Shown: positions 28,975-38,045, numbered from the stretch's first letter. The stretch: 64,000 nucleotides of DNA from Sodalis glossinidius str. 'morsitans' (GCF_000010085.1 NC_007712.1:2976001-3040000), one strand, 5' to 3'. Notes: generated from the sequence alone by a model not told the origin. Program-made: numbers and translations.

Positions 28975-29422
28975 CCTCTCTCAGACTGCGCCGGGCGGAC
29001 GTCAGTGATATTCCCGCCCTATATGCGTTAAGACTCGCCACCTATGGAGGGTTATCTCATCAATGACGGCATCAATGAGGATGAACAGACGCATTTGAGC
29101 AAGATTATCGACTACTGGAACGATGCCCATATTATTCTGGTGGAGGATCAACTGGCCGGCCTGTTTAAATATTATCTTACCGATGATGCCTGGTTTATCG
29201 GCCAAATCCAGGTGGCGCCGGAATTTCAGCGTCGGGGCATCGACCAGCAATTGTTGGAGGGAGTTATGCAGCAGGCGCAGCGGGAAAATTTAGCGGTAGA
29301 ACTAAAGGTGTTAAAAAAACAATCCCGCTAAAAACCTTTATCTGCGGCTGGGTTTTACTATCATCACCGGCGATGATTACGCGTGGCATATGCGCTGGGA
29401 GCCGCCCATCAACGCCGATTAA
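28975..29422 (+). pseudogene. GNAT family acetyltransferase, frameshifted at two points
   Basis: The frame starts SSTSLRLRRADVSDIPALYA and breaks at about 29045. The longest open piece (29044-29331) begins EGYLINDGINEDEQTHLSKI and contains the acetyl-CoA binding strand IGQIQVAPEFQRRGIDQQLL, where the usual Arg-Gly-x-Gly-x-Gly/Ala loop has become RRGIDQQ. A second break lies in a run of seven A near 29312; with six A the frame would continue LKNNPAKNLYLRLGF, the standard C-terminal motif of the family, ending at 29422. Two indels of one base each account for the loss. Confidence 0.8.
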
Positions 29423-29839
29423 ACGCGCGGATGACGACGACTTGCAGAGGCGAACGAAAGTCGGTAGACGTTTCGTTTGCCAGCCTCACCGTTGCCCTTA
29501 TCCGGGGCCGGTCGTTTTCCCGACTGCAGCGGGGCGATGCGGTGTGCAACAAACGGTAGCGGGCTGAAAGTGATATATTAAGCGAATAACTCAATCTCTT
29601 GACTGTATAATTTGGCAAACAAAGTACATCGCTTTCAAATAATAATACCAGCGCAATAACGTGAGATAATATGATTTTTACTCAACAAAAATACCCACCA
29701 ACTTAACCTTCCACAACACAACGTTGCTCGCTTGAAACAACATTTTTATAAAGAATATTCTCTTAATGCGGACAGGATTAGGATGATCCCTTCGCGATTA
29801 CGACAGCACTTCCTCATTAATAACATAAGGACACATATT
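29423..29839. other. Spacer with a hairpin, no gene seen
   Basis: About 420 bases. At 29445-29487 there is an imperfect inverted repeat (gaggcgaacgaaa against tttcgtttgccagcctc) that could be a terminator or an intergenic repeat. The remainder, especially 29570-29839, is AT-rich and is the likely promoter region of the next gene. Confidence 0.45.
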
Positions 29840-30205
29840 ATGAGTTTTAATTTAGGTTTTCGCCTGGTTGATAAAGTTCAAAATAAAGACGGGAAATATC
29901 CCCTCCATTTTAAAACCAATCGTGAAAGCATAGGAAATATAGATGTCAACTCGGTGTCTGAGGATGATAAAGAATATACTTTCCTGGATAGTAAAACCGA
30001 CTCTATGAGCTGCAAAGTGCATGTGGCGATCCGTGACAAGAATACCGGCTGCTGGCCTTTTAATGAGGGAATAATGCTTCATTACGATAGCGCGTCTGAC
30101 ACCATTAAATTTGCTGATATTGAAATGACACTCTTAGAAAATCTTACTATCGAAATTAAATCCGTGGGCGAGAAAATGTTCGATTTCATTCTTACCCGTC
30201 AGTAA
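29840..30205 (+). CDS. Hypothetical 121-residue protein next to a chitin-active monooxygenase gene
   Basis: I do not recognise this protein. The ATG at 29840 follows ataagga at a suitable distance; the longer frame to 29732 lacks a good site. The sequence starts SFNLGFRLVDKVQNKDGKYP, is rich in beta-branched and charged residues, has two Cys (in SMSCKVHV and NTGCWPFNEG), no signal peptide and no membrane segment, and is predicted from pattern to be mostly beta. It ends with its own terminator. AT content is higher than in the core genes. It is intact while almost all neighbours are broken, and it precedes a chitin-binding monooxygenase remnant, so it may be an insect-related accessory gene; this is inference. 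Confidence 0.65.
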   Translation: MSFNLGFRLVDKVQNKDGKYPLHFKTNRESIGNIDVNSVSEDDKEYTFLDSKTDSMSCKVHVAIRDKNTGCWPFNEGIMLHYDSASDTIKFADIEMTLLENLTIEIKSVGEKMFDFILTRQ

Positions 30206-30210
30206 ATAAA

Positions 30211-30240
30211 AGAGCCTCACTCTGAATAATGAGGCTTATT
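30211..30240 (+). terminator. Hairpin terminator after the 121-residue gene
   Basis: Stem agcctca/tgaggct around a ten-base loop, six bases after the stop, followed by a short T-containing stretch (tatt). Confidence 0.7.
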
Positions 30241-30369
30241 AACACCACTGGCCAGACAATGACGGTAAAATCATTGTCTGGTCCAGCCTTAGACTTATTC
30301 CCGGCTGAAATTTCTGGCACTGCCTTAGCCAATATCGGCACAAGATCAGTCCAGATATGGAGCATTAAC

Positions 30370-30966
30370 ATGAAAAAAGTGATTATTCCTACTTTAGCAT
30401 TACTGTTTAACGCATCGACTTTCGCAGCATCTTACGAAATAACGCCTAGACATGGCTATATCCAAAATCCGCAGAGCCGTGCTTACTTATGTTATACGAT
30501 GAAAAATGAAGATTGTGGCAATAATGTCCCGAAAGATTATCAATCTATTGAAGGTCCGAAAGGATTTCCAGCAGCCGGGCCGAAGGATGGTGAAATTGCC
30601 AGCGGGAGAATACCCTTTTTGACGTATTGAACCAGCAAAGCAGCGATCGCTGGCACCATGTCAAATTAAATTCGGGTAAAAACAAGTTTACGTGAACTAT
30701 TACCAAGCAGCATGCCACCACCGCCATGAGATTCTTTATCACTCAAGAAAATTGGGATCCCCCCCCCGCTGGCGCGGGCCGACTTTGCGTTGACGCCTTT
30801 TTGCCAAAAAGAGTTTCAAGGCGCATTGCCGGGAGATGTGGTCAAGCTGGAGTGTGACGTACCTTCCCGCTCAGGCTATCATGTCATACTTGGCGTCTGG
30901 GATATTGCCAACACTGCCAAGGCCTTCTATCAGGTGATTGATGCCGACATAAACCCCCTGCCGTAA
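30370..30966 (+). pseudogene. AA10 lytic polysaccharide monooxygenase (chitin-binding protein), broken
   Basis: Secreted AA10 enzymes oxidatively cleave chitin with a copper ion held by the N-terminal His and a second His. The start gives a signal peptide (MKKVIIPTLALLFNAST) and then, after seven extra residues SYEITPR, the family start HGYIQNPQSRAYLC. GPKGFPAAGPKDGEIASG follows, as in CBP21-type proteins. Three lesions are visible: a base lost in a T run near 30620, TGG changed to TGA at about 30694 (FT-stop-TITKQHATTAMRFFITQ), and a shift in a run of nine C near 30763. The third part reads ADFALTPFCQKEFQGALPGD and HVILGVWDIANTAKAFYQVI to the stop at 30966. Confidence 0.88.
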
Positions 30967-31448
30967 TAAGCGCCGGTACGAGACGCAACGCCTTACCTCA
31001 GACAATAACGCAACACGTCGTCAGCAGGGCAGGCGCCGCCCTCTATTGGCGGGAATGGCCTTACGAATAATGTGTAACGGCCGCGGCGTCACAGGCGGCC
31101 GTCATCATCAGCCCGTGGCCTGGAACCGGTTCTCCCTCACCAGGCCGCCCTGTGGGGCGGTTTGGCCGCAGCGCCGTCCGCTCAAACGCCCTGTATCCCG
31201 CCTCTCATTCTGCGCCTTTGTTGCGCCCTCCCCCTTTAGACTTTCGCCTCTGCCTTGTCGGTTGTTCCTGCGCTTGACCCATTGCTCTGTCCTCCCCACA
31301 TGCGTTGCCCAGCGCATCCGCGTCAGGAGATAAACCTGATGGCAATGCCTTCATAAGTGCTTGACGGCCCCCTCGGTCTGCCATTGACAGGGTAAAGGTT
31401 TTGCCGATAACGTCATGGCTTACGCTTTATCTTCGGGAGGCTTCTATC
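30967..31448. other. GC-rich spacer, nothing recognised
   Basis: About 480 bases between the monooxygenase remnant and a GNAT gene. No gene or RNA could be supported; the last 60 bases carry the ribosome site of the next gene (gggaggct). Confidence 0.4.
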
Positions 31449-31898
31449 ATGGATAACCGCGCTGTTACCCTCCGCACCCTCGTCCCTGGCGATAGGGATG
31501 ACTGGAAACTTCTGTGGCGTCGCTATCTGAGTTTTTATTCGACTATCCGCGATGATGCACTGTATGAACACACTTTTGCGCGTTTGACGGATAGCGCCTA
31601 CCCTGCCATGTGCGGTTTCGTCGCCGAGCGCAACGGCCGTCTGGTGGGGATTGCCAACTGTATTGTGCACGATCACGGATGGTATCAGCAGCCAATGCTC
31701 TATTTACAGGATCTTTACGTGGACGATCTTGTCCGTGGACAAGGCATTGGCCGGCGCCTGATTGAACAGGTTTACCACTATGCCGATCGTGAAGCGTTGG
31801 CTGGCGTATACTGGATGACGCAGAGCGATAATCATCAGGCGATGAGGCTATACGATAAGATCGCCCGCAAAACCGATTTCATAAAATATCAGCGTTAA
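31449..31898 (+). CDS. GNAT family N-acetyltransferase
   Basis: A 149-residue cytoplasmic acetyltransferase with a complete fold. The start MDNRAVTLRTLVPGDRDDW at 31449 follows gggaggct; the longer frame to 31401 lacks support. The acetyl-CoA binding region is YLQDLYVDDLVRGQGIGRRL, with the Arg-Gly-x-Gly-Ile-Gly loop, and the C-terminal motif is DNHQAMRLYDKIARKTDFIK. The sequence resembles YhhY/HPA2-like enzymes acting on small amines or amino acids, but the substrate is unknown. It is the only one of three GNAT genes in this region that remains intact. Confidence 0.85.
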   Translation: MDNRAVTLRTLVPGDRDDWKLLWRRYLSFYSTIRDDALYEHTFARLTDSAYPAMCGFVAERNGRLVGIANCIVHDHGWYQQPMLYLQDLYVDDLVRGQGIGRRLIEQVYHYADREALAGVYWMTQSDNHQAMRLYDKIARKTDFIKYQR

Positions 31899-31917
31899 TG
31901 AAAGGAGTGGGGTCGTT

Positions 31918-32727
31918 ATGAATAAGCAACCAACGGTCGCGGTGCTGGGCTGGGCGCCATGGGCCATGCTTTTGCCGCCAATTTGCGCAAAACGGGTCTG
32001 GCGACACGCGTATGGAACCGGACCCGGTCGCGCGGCGAAGACTTAGCCGAAGCCGGCGCTATTTTGTGCGCCAGTCCGGCGGAAGTCGTGCGCGAGGCCG
32101 ATGTGGTGCTGACGATGCTACCTGACGGCCCGACGACGCGTACTGTATGTTGGGTTCCGAAGGCGTACTGGCAGCCATGAAACCGCATGCTGTCCTTGCC
32201 CAAATGGGCACCCTGGGTGTTGAAGCCACGGAGGAGCTCATCGCGGCGGTCAAGCAGGCGCGCGACGATATCGTTTTTATTGATGCGCCGGTTTCCGGCA
32301 CCAAAGTGCCGGCTGAAAACGCCCAGGTATTGGTGCTGGCGAGCGGCGATCGTCAGGCGGCGAGCGCAGTTGAGCCGGTATTTGCCACCATTGCCAAAGG
32401 CACCCGGTGGCTCGGTCCTGCCGGAGCCGGTAACCGGATGAAGCTGGTCGTCAATGCCTGGCTGATCGTCATGATGCAAGGTATCGCAGAAAGCACGCAG
32501 CTGGCGGCGCCTTATGTCAAGGGCCAGCTGGCGATGATTAAATAAGATAACTATGATCCGCAAATGGCGCTAATATGGGGACTTAAGGACGCCCGGCTGG
32601 CGCTCAAGGCGGCGAACTCGCGCAATCTGCCCGATTGAAACGTATCAGCGAGATCTGGCAGCAGGCGGTGGACGCCGGCCACGGCGAAAGCGATATTTCG
32701 GTCGTCTATCGCTATTTGGCGCCCTGA
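31918..32727 (+). pseudogene. NAD(P)-dependent 3-hydroxyisobutyrate dehydrogenase-like protein, frameshifted
   Basis: Beta-hydroxyacid dehydrogenases reduce or oxidise short hydroxyacids in the cytoplasm. The ATG at 31918 reads NKQPTVAVLG, then a deletion removes part of the GxGxMG turn; MGHAFAANLRKTGLATRVWN continues in another frame with NRT-SRGEDLAEAGA. A shift near 32145 leads to MLGSEGVLAAMKPHAVLAQM, FIDAPVSGTKVPAENAQVLV (substrate motif) and MKLVVNAWLIVMMQGIAEST, where the usual catalytic Lys is in GAGNRMKLVVN. A stop at 32543 and further shifts precede the tail ISVVYRYLAP. At least three indels. Confidence 0.85.
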
Positions 32728-32747
32728 GTCTGCCTGAGCAGGCGCAT

Positions 32748-32772
32748 AAACCGGCCACCGGCCGGTTTTTTC
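32748..32772 (+). terminator. Rho-independent terminator
   Basis: aaaccggcc and ggccggtttttt form a GC-rich stem with a short loop followed by six T, twenty bases after the dehydrogenase stop. Confidence 0.85.
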
Positions 32773-33176
32773 ATCTGTGCTGTACACATCACGGCGCACA
32801 CGCCCCCACGTTTAGATAATCACTATGGCGGTTTCCCGGCTTGGGCAAACGTTACGCAGTGACGAATCTCCCTTCGCAAGCGTTTACCCTTCGCTGCAGC
32901 GGGTGTCAAGCGGCCGCCTTAACCGTCGCGCACAACGGGCTTAGCCATTTCCCGCCTCGTGCACCAGCGTGCAGCGCGGTACGGCCTGCTGCGGCCGCCG
33001 CCGCTAGGCGTGCGCTGCCGATGCACCGGCCTCAAGCCAATTCTTACACATAACTAAAATAAAAATAATAATAAATATATATTATAAATTAATTTACAAT
33101 TATAATTAAATATGCGCTTTCCCTCCGAGCTTCCTGCTACGGCGGCGGGATCCTTTCTCCAGACGCAGGAGGTTTG
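32773..33176. other. Spacer with an extreme AT tract before the protealysin gene
   Basis: About 400 bases. The first part is GC-rich without a supported gene. At 33053-33113 there is a run of about 60 bases that is almost purely A and T (many TAAATA/TATAAT-like words), probably a promoter with nucleoid-protein silencing of the downstream protease gene. Confidence 0.5.
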
Positions 33177-34130
33177 TTGACGGACATCAGCAACCCGCGT
33201 TTTGCCAGCGTAATTCCCCCCTTACCTTTTAAAACGCATTATGGAAAAAGGGAATGAGCATCAGCACCTGTTTGCGCGCCATACCCTTACTCACGTGCAT
33301 AACCTGATGGGCCGCACGCCGGCGGTTGCGCATTACTTGCACGCGCAACCGCCGGGAAAAGATGTGGTGGTGAATGAAGCCTATGACTATTTAGGCATCA
33401 CTCACGATTTTTATTGGCGGGTATTTCAGCGTAATTCGCTGGATGCTAAGGGATTGCCGCTGGCCGGTACCGTCCATTACAGTAGTGCTTACCAAAACGC
33501 CTTCTGGGATGGGGAACCAATGGTGTTCGGCGATGACGATGGTGAGATCTTTAGCCGTTTCACTATTGCGCTTGATGTCGTGGTGCACGAGTTGGCCCAT
33601 GGCGTAACGGAACATGAAGCCAATTTGATTTACTTTGAACAGGTGGGATCGCTGAATGAATCGCTATCCGATGTCTTTGGTTCCCTAGTGAAACAATACC
33701 ATTTGCAACAAACTGCGCAGCAGGCGGACTGGCTTATCGGTGCGGGTTTGTTGGCAGACGGCATTCACGGCGACGGGCTGCGCTCGATGCCGGCAACCGG
33801 CACCGCCTATGACGATCCGGTGCTGGGCAAAGATCCGCAGCCGGCAGACATGGTCGGCTTCGTCCACACCCGCGAAGATAATGGCGGCGTCCATATTAAT
33901 TCGGGCATCCCCAATCGTGCGTTCTACCTGACGGCTATCGCTCTGGGAGGCAATGCCTGGGAAAAGGCCGGCACCATTTGTATGCTACGCTGACGGATAA
34001 AAAACTGCTGCAGAACGCCAGTTTTGCTGATTTCGCGAGATTGACCGTAAGTCACGCTACAGAGCAATTTGATGCAAAAATCGGCGAGGCTGTCTACAAC
34101 GCCTGGCGGCAGGTAGGTGTCTTAACATAA
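33177..34130 (+). pseudogene. Protealysin-like M4 metalloprotease, broken
   Basis: Protealysin of Serratia is a thermolysin-like zinc protease with a short propeptide. A TTG start at 33177 follows a strong aggagg site and reads FASVIPPLPF, matching the propeptide IPP motif. The frame then shifts near 33240; THVHNLM follows, and about 35 residues of the pro/mature junction are missing before VVVNEAYDYLGITHDFYWRV. The catalytic motif HELAHGVTEHEA and NESLSDVFGSLVKQYH with the third zinc ligand are intact, as is GGVHINSGIPNRAFYLTA with the proton-donor His. A one-base loss near 33980 shifts the last 50 codons (YATLTDKKLLQNASFADFAR to the stop). Two shifts and a deletion make it inactive. Confidence 0.88.
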
Positions 34131-34176
34131 GGGGGCGGTTCGGCGGAAAATGTCGCTGCGCCCTCGGGAGGACAGC

Positions 34177-34410
34177 ATGGGCAGATCACCTGTTTTGAAT
34201 AACCATACCGTGATTGCGCTATCGCGGGAGGGCGGTTTCGCTTTTATCCCTGCGCTGGCGGATCAGCAGCGCTTCGTGCTGGGGGATTTGCCAGCGCCAA
34301 AACGCGAACGGTTATGCGCTCTAATCAACCGCGCGCCGACCGAGCTGCAGGCTTTATGGCGACACGGGCAATTGGAGGATGAACCTCCAGCACCGCATTA
34401 CCCGTCCTAG
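34177..34410 (+). CDS. Emfourin-like protealysin inhibitor
   Basis: A 77-residue protein starting after a gggagga site, 46 bases downstream of the M4 protease gene. It reads VIALSREGGFAFIPALADQQ and LGDLPAPKRERLCALIN, which resembles emfourin, the small inhibitor encoded directly after protealysin in Serratia and relatives. It has no signal peptide, so it would act in the cytoplasm, as proposed for emfourin. The open frame is intact although the protease is not. Its end overlaps the end of yfgJ, which converges on it, by four bases. Family assignment rests on remembered similarity and on context. Confidence 0.7.
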   Translation: MGRSPVLNNHTVIALSREGGFAFIPALADQQRFVLGDLPAPKRERLCALINRAPTELQALWRHGQLEDEPPAPHYPS

Positions 34411-34625
34411 AAGGTGACGAGCGACAGCGTCACCCGTTTTTTAGCGATGAGGCCATTGCCATGGGGGCAAAAATAATCCACCGCACCGCAGGCTTTCAGG
34501 ATCTCAAGCGGCTGCCCGCAATCGGGGCAACGCGCAGACTCACGATAGTCTTGCCCGCAGGCGGGACAATGCAGCTTATTGCCCGCGGTAACCAGCGGCT
34601 GTTGGCAAATCTCACAGTGTGCCAT
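34407..34625 (-). CDS. yfgJ: Zinc-ribbon protein YfgJ
   Basis: A 72-residue protein with zinc-ribbon motifs: CEICQQPL, CPACGQDY, CPDCGQPLEILKACGAVDYF and CPHGNGLIAKKRV. The last two blocks are nearly identical to E. coli YfgJ, and the place just downstream of der is the same as in E. coli. Start MAHCEICQQ at 34625; the ATG at 34634 is also in frame. Function is unknown; it may be a small metal-binding protein of the cytoplasm. No lesion seen. Confidence 0.88.
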   Translation of the reverse strand: MAHCEICQQPLVTAGNKLHCPACGQDYRESARCPDCGQPLEILKACGAVDYFCPHGNGLIAKKRVTLSLVTF

Positions 34626-34636
34626 GTCCATCACGC

Positions 34637-36103
34637 TTATTTGTTTTTCTTGATATGACTCATCAGCCGCTTGCGTTTACGCAGCTGCGTCGGTGTCAAG
34701 GTATTGCGCCGCCCGGCGAAGGGGTTGGCGCCCTCGTTGAACTGGATGCGAATCGGCGTACCCATAATCCCCAGCGAGCGGCGGAAATAATTCATCAGAT
34801 AGCGCTTATAGGTATCCGGCAAATCTTTAACCTGTGTGCCGTGGATCACCACAATCGGAGGATTGTAGCCACCGGCATGGGCATATTTGGGTTTAACGCG
34901 CCGACCGCGCACCAGCGGCGGTTGATGTTCATCAACCGCCATGCGCATGATGCGCGTCAATAGCGCAGTGCTCACCCGCTTGGTGGCGCATTGGTAGGCT
35001 TCATTCACCGATTCAAACAGATTGCCGACGCCACTGCCGTGCAGGGCAGAGATGAAATGCACGCGGGCAAAATCGATAAAACCAAGACGATGATCCAGCG
35101 CCTCTTTCACTTCGTCACGCGTCTCGCTGGACAGACCATCCCATTTATTGACCGCAATGACCAGCGAGCGGCCACTGTTGAGGATAAAGCCCAGCAGCGA
35201 CAAATCCTGATCGGAAATGCCTTCACGGGCGTCGATGACCAGCAATACGACATTGGCATCTTCGATAGCCTGCAGCGTTTTGATCACAGAGAATTTCTCC
35301 ACGGTTTCCGTGACCTTGCCACGCTTGCGCACGCCGGCGGTATCGATCAGGACATACTCCCGCTCGTCACGTACCATGGGAATATATATGCTGTCGCGGG
35401 TAGTGCCGGGCATGTCATAGACCACCACACGCTCTTCGCCGAGAATGCGGTTGGTGAGCGTGGATTTACCCACGTTGGGACGCCCGACGATCGCAAGCTT
35501 TATCGGCAACGATTGAGGATCAAAAGGCTCCTCTTCTTCTTCCCGCGCCAGCACCTCTGCCTCGTCGTCAGGCCAGGGCGCAAATTCGTCCTCCGCCTCC
35601 GCCAAACCATCGCTCACCAGCGGCAACAAAACCTGCTCCAACAGGCTGTTGATGCCGCGCCCGTGCGAGGCGGCAATAGGGACTATCTCGCCCATGCCCA
35701 GGGAATAAAAATCCCCCACCGCGCTGTCGGCATCGATCCCGTCGGTTTTATTGGCGACAATCACCGTGGTTTTCTCGCGGCTGCGCAGATGCCTGGCAAT
35801 ACCTTTATCGGCCGCCATCAGCCCGGCGCGTCCATCTACCATGAACAACACAATGTCGGCCTCTTCAATCGCCACCAGCGACTGACCGGCCATGCGGGTT
35901 TCCACCCCTTCCTCAGTGCCATCAATACCGCCGGTATCAATAACGATAAACTCATGGCCTTCCCATTCGGCACGACAATACTTGCGGTCACGCGTCAGCC
36001 CCGGAAAATCCGCCACCAGCGCATCACGAGTGCGCGTTAGTCGATTAAAGAGAGTGGATTTTCCTACATTCGGGCGCCCGACCAGCGCGACGACAGGTAT
36101 CAT
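34637..36103 (-). CDS. der: Ribosome assembly GTPase Der (EngA)
   Basis: Essential GTPase needed for 50S ribosomal subunit assembly. It has two tandem G domains in 488 residues. The first has LVGRPNVGKSTLFNRL at the N-terminus, DTGGIDGTEEG and NKTDG; the second, at about residue 208, has IVGRPNVGKSTLTNRILGEE, DTAGVRKRGKVTETVEKFSV and NKWDG. A highly acidic linker (about residues 165-195) separates them and the C-terminal KH-like domain ends in basic residues (KRKRLMSHIKKNK). Intact. It is separated from bamB by a strong terminator, so it should have its own promoter in the spacer 36104-36160. Confidence 0.98.
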   Translation of the reverse strand: MIPVVALVGRPNVGKSTLFNRLTRTRDALVADFPGLTRDRKYCRAEWEGHEFIVIDTGGIDGTEEGVETRMAGQSLVAIEEADIVLFMVDGRAGLMAADKGIARHLRSREKTTVIVANKTDGIDADSAVGDFYSLGMGEIVPIAASHGRGINSLLEQVLLPLVSDGLAEAEDEFAPWPDDEAEVLAREEEEEPFDPQSLPIKLAIVGRPNVGKSTLTNRILGEERVVVYDMPGTTRDSIYIPMVRDEREYVLIDTAGVRKRGKVTETVEKFSVIKTLQAIEDANVVLLVIDAREGISDQDLSLLGFILNSGRSLVIAVNKWDGLSSETRDEVKEALDHRLGFIDFARVHFISALHGSGVGNLFESVNEAYQCATKRVSTALLTRIMRMAVDEHQPPLVRGRRVKPKYAHAGGYNPPIVVIHGTQVKDLPDTYKRYLMNYFRRSLGIMGTPIRIQFNEGANPFAGRRNTLTPTQLRKRKRLMSHIKKNK

Positions 36104-36160
36104 TATTACAACCTCATCAGGTTAAAAACGGCAAAGACGAAACAGGACCGATTATATAAG

Positions 36161-36192
36161 ACAAAACGGCTCCTGAACATGTCAGGAGCCGT
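36161..36192 (-). terminator. Rho-independent terminator of the bamB operon
   Basis: Minus strand: aacggctcctga pairs perfectly with tcaggagccgtt around a four-base loop and is followed by TTGT. It lies 47 bases past the bamB stop and just before der. Confidence 0.85.
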
Positions 36193-36238
36193 TGCGGGAA
36201 GCGCATATCCGGCTACCGGCGCCGGATGATAGCACGCC

Positions 36239-37420
36239 TTAGCGGGTAATGGCGTAAACCTCGCCATTTTTTGCCTGCACAATAAGTTTATCGCCGGCAA
36301 CGATAGGGGCCGCCAGAAGGCCGGCGCTATCCACTTTTTGCTGAGCGACGAAGCGGCCATCATCGGTGTTAATCCAATGCAGGTAGCCTTCCGAGTCACC
36401 GGTGACAATGTAGCCATTATACAGCACCGGCGAGGTCAGGTTACGGTGCAGCAGCTCGCTCTGACGCCAAAGGATGACGCCGCCCTGGGTGTCCACCGCA
36501 ATAACGCGGTCATTTTGATCCACCAGGTAAATCCGGCCGCCGTCCACCAGCAGATTGGTTACGGAACCGATTTCCCGCGACCACATCACCTGGCCGGAGC
36601 TCAGATCCAGCGCCGCAAGGTTGCCGTTATAGGCCAGGGCGTACACGACGCCGTTAACCACGACCGGCGTGGTTTGCACATCGTTGATCCGGGCGATTTC
36701 GGTGGCACCGCTCGGCTGCGAGATGCGCTGCTGCCAAATCAGCTGGCCCTGATTGATCATGACCGCACTGACCCGGCCGTTATCACCGCCCACGATCGCG
36801 GCGCCAAACGCCGTCGTCGGCGAGGATTCACCGCGCAGCGTAAGCGGCGGCACATCAAAGTTGACGGTCCATTTTACCGCGCCGTCGGCCTCGTTTAGGG
36901 CCTGTAGAATGCCGTTGCTGGTATGGATCAGCACCACGCCATCGCTAAGCACCGGCGTAGACAGGGCCTCGCCGGCAACCGTCGTTTCCCAGGCGACGCT
37001 GCCGTCCTGCGCGTCAAGCGCATAAACCTTGGCCAGTTCGCTGCCCATGTAAACCCGCGAGCCCGCCGCCGCCACGCCGCCGGAGAGCTGCGCCGGACGA
37101 TTGCGTGAGAAGAAGCCGGTATGGATGGAAAGGTTGGTCGACCAAATCTCTTTGCCGCTGTCCGCATCGAGCGCTTTAACAACACCACGACGATCCGCCG
37201 CAAATACGCGGTCGTCTTGCCAGGCGGGGTGCAAGTTGGAATAGAATTCGCCGGAACCGCTACCGACCGAGCGGCTCCATACCGTCGTCGGCTGAAACTG
37301 GTTGTCCACTTTGGGCAGCGGCGACATGGTCACTACGTCTTCCTCGCCGCTGAACCACGAGCACCCGCTGAGCAGGGTGACCGATAACAGTCCTACAAAC
37401 ATCGTCTTACGCAATTGCAT
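36239..37420 (-). CDS. bamB: Outer membrane protein assembly factor BamB
   Basis: Lipoprotein subunit of the BAM complex, which folds beta-barrel proteins into the outer membrane. The signal peptide ends in the lipobox LLSGC with Cys20 as lipidation site. The rest of the 393 residues is an eight-bladed PQQ-like propeller: repeated motifs such as YALDAQDGSVAWET, LAALDLSSGQVMWSREIG and VIAVDTQGGVILWRQ each contain the blade signature. It overlaps no neighbour; yfgM ends 10 bases upstream, consistent with one operon. Intact. Confidence 0.97.
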   Translation of the reverse strand: MQLRKTMFVGLLSVTLLSGCSWFSGEEDVVTMSPLPKVDNQFQPTTVWSRSVGSGSGEFYSNLHPAWQDDRVFAADRRGVVKALDADSGKEIWSTNLSIHTGFFSRNRPAQLSGGVAAAGSRVYMGSELAKVYALDAQDGSVAWETTVAGEALSTPVLSDGVVLIHTSNGILQALNEADGAVKWTVNFDVPPLTLRGESSPTTAFGAAIVGGDNGRVSAVMINQGQLIWQQRISQPSGATEIARINDVQTTPVVVNGVVYALAYNGNLAALDLSSGQVMWSREIGSVTNLLVDGGRIYLVDQNDRVIAVDTQGGVILWRQSELLHRNLTSPVLYNGYIVTGDSEGYLHWINTDDGRFVAQQKVDSAGLLAAPIVAGDKLIVQAKNGEVYAITR

Positions 37421-37430
37421 GGGGTCCCTC

Positions 37431-38045
37431 TCAGCTGGACAGATTATTCAGTTTCATGCGCACCAGCGCCTGCGGCGCGCCGGACTGCAACGCTTTTTCA
37501 TAGGCGGTACGGGCGGCCTGTTGATCGCCTTTGATCACCTGCGCATCGCCACGGGTATCCTCCGCTAGCGCCGTCCATCCCTGATCCTTCACGCCGTCGA
37601 GGGTTTTCAATGCGCCATCCACGTTTTTCTGCTGCAGCTGCACGCGCGCCAGCCGCAGATTGATAAGCGATTGCAGATTGGCCTCGCGGGTCTGGCCAAG
37701 CGCTTTTTGCAACTGCTTCTCCGCGGCGGGGAAATCGCCCCGCTCGGCGAATTGCCGCGCCAGCCCCATCGAGGTTAGCGCGCCATAGTTGTTATCGTTG
37801 GCGTCGGCAAAATGCTGCGCGGCGTCCAGCTGCGGCTGGGCCGCCTGGCCGCTCAGGCCGGCGTTCACCGGCTGCCAGGCGCTTGATGCCGCCATCATCG
37901 CGTCGTTATGGTGATTATGCCAGTAACGCCAGCCCACCAGAGCTCCAACGCCGAGCACGACGCCTATCGCCAGCGCCTTGCCGTTATCGACAAAGAAACG
38001 GCGCAGCGCATCGCGCTGTTCGTTATCAGTGCTGTAGACTTCCAC
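37431..38045 (-). CDS. yfgM: Ancillary SecYEG translocon subunit YfgM
   Basis: A 204-residue inner-membrane protein with one membrane segment near residues 23-43 (ALAIGVVLGVGALVGWRYW) and a periplasmic TPR-like domain. It works with the chaperone PpiD at the SecYEG translocon. The N-terminus VYSTDNEQRDALRRFFVDNG is strongly conserved in enterobacteria. Three or four helix-turn-helix repeats follow (ADANDNNYGALTSMGLARQF, FPAAEKQLQKALGQT, and so on). It lies between hisS and bamB with gaps of 13 and 10 bases, as in E. coli. Intact. Confidence 0.95.
   Translation of the reverse strand: MEVYSTDNEQRDALRRFFVDNGKALAIGVVLGVGALVGWRYWHNHHNDAMMAASSAWQPVNAGLSGQAAQPQLDAAQHFADANDNNYGALTSMGLARQFAERGDFPAAEKQLQKALGQTREANLQSLINLRLARVQLQQKNVDGALKTLDGVKDQGWTALAEDTRGDAQVIKGDQQAARTAYEKALQSGAPQALVRMKLNNLSS

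Noticed and set aside
30229..30630. 133-codon frame starting upstream of the AA10 gene
   Set aside because: The real start is the ATG at 30370, which gives a normal signal peptide; the upstream part is the terminator and spacer of the previous gene.
34991..36040. 349-codon open frame on the plus strand
   Set aside because: It is antisense to der over its whole length, and der is a clear, complete GTPase.
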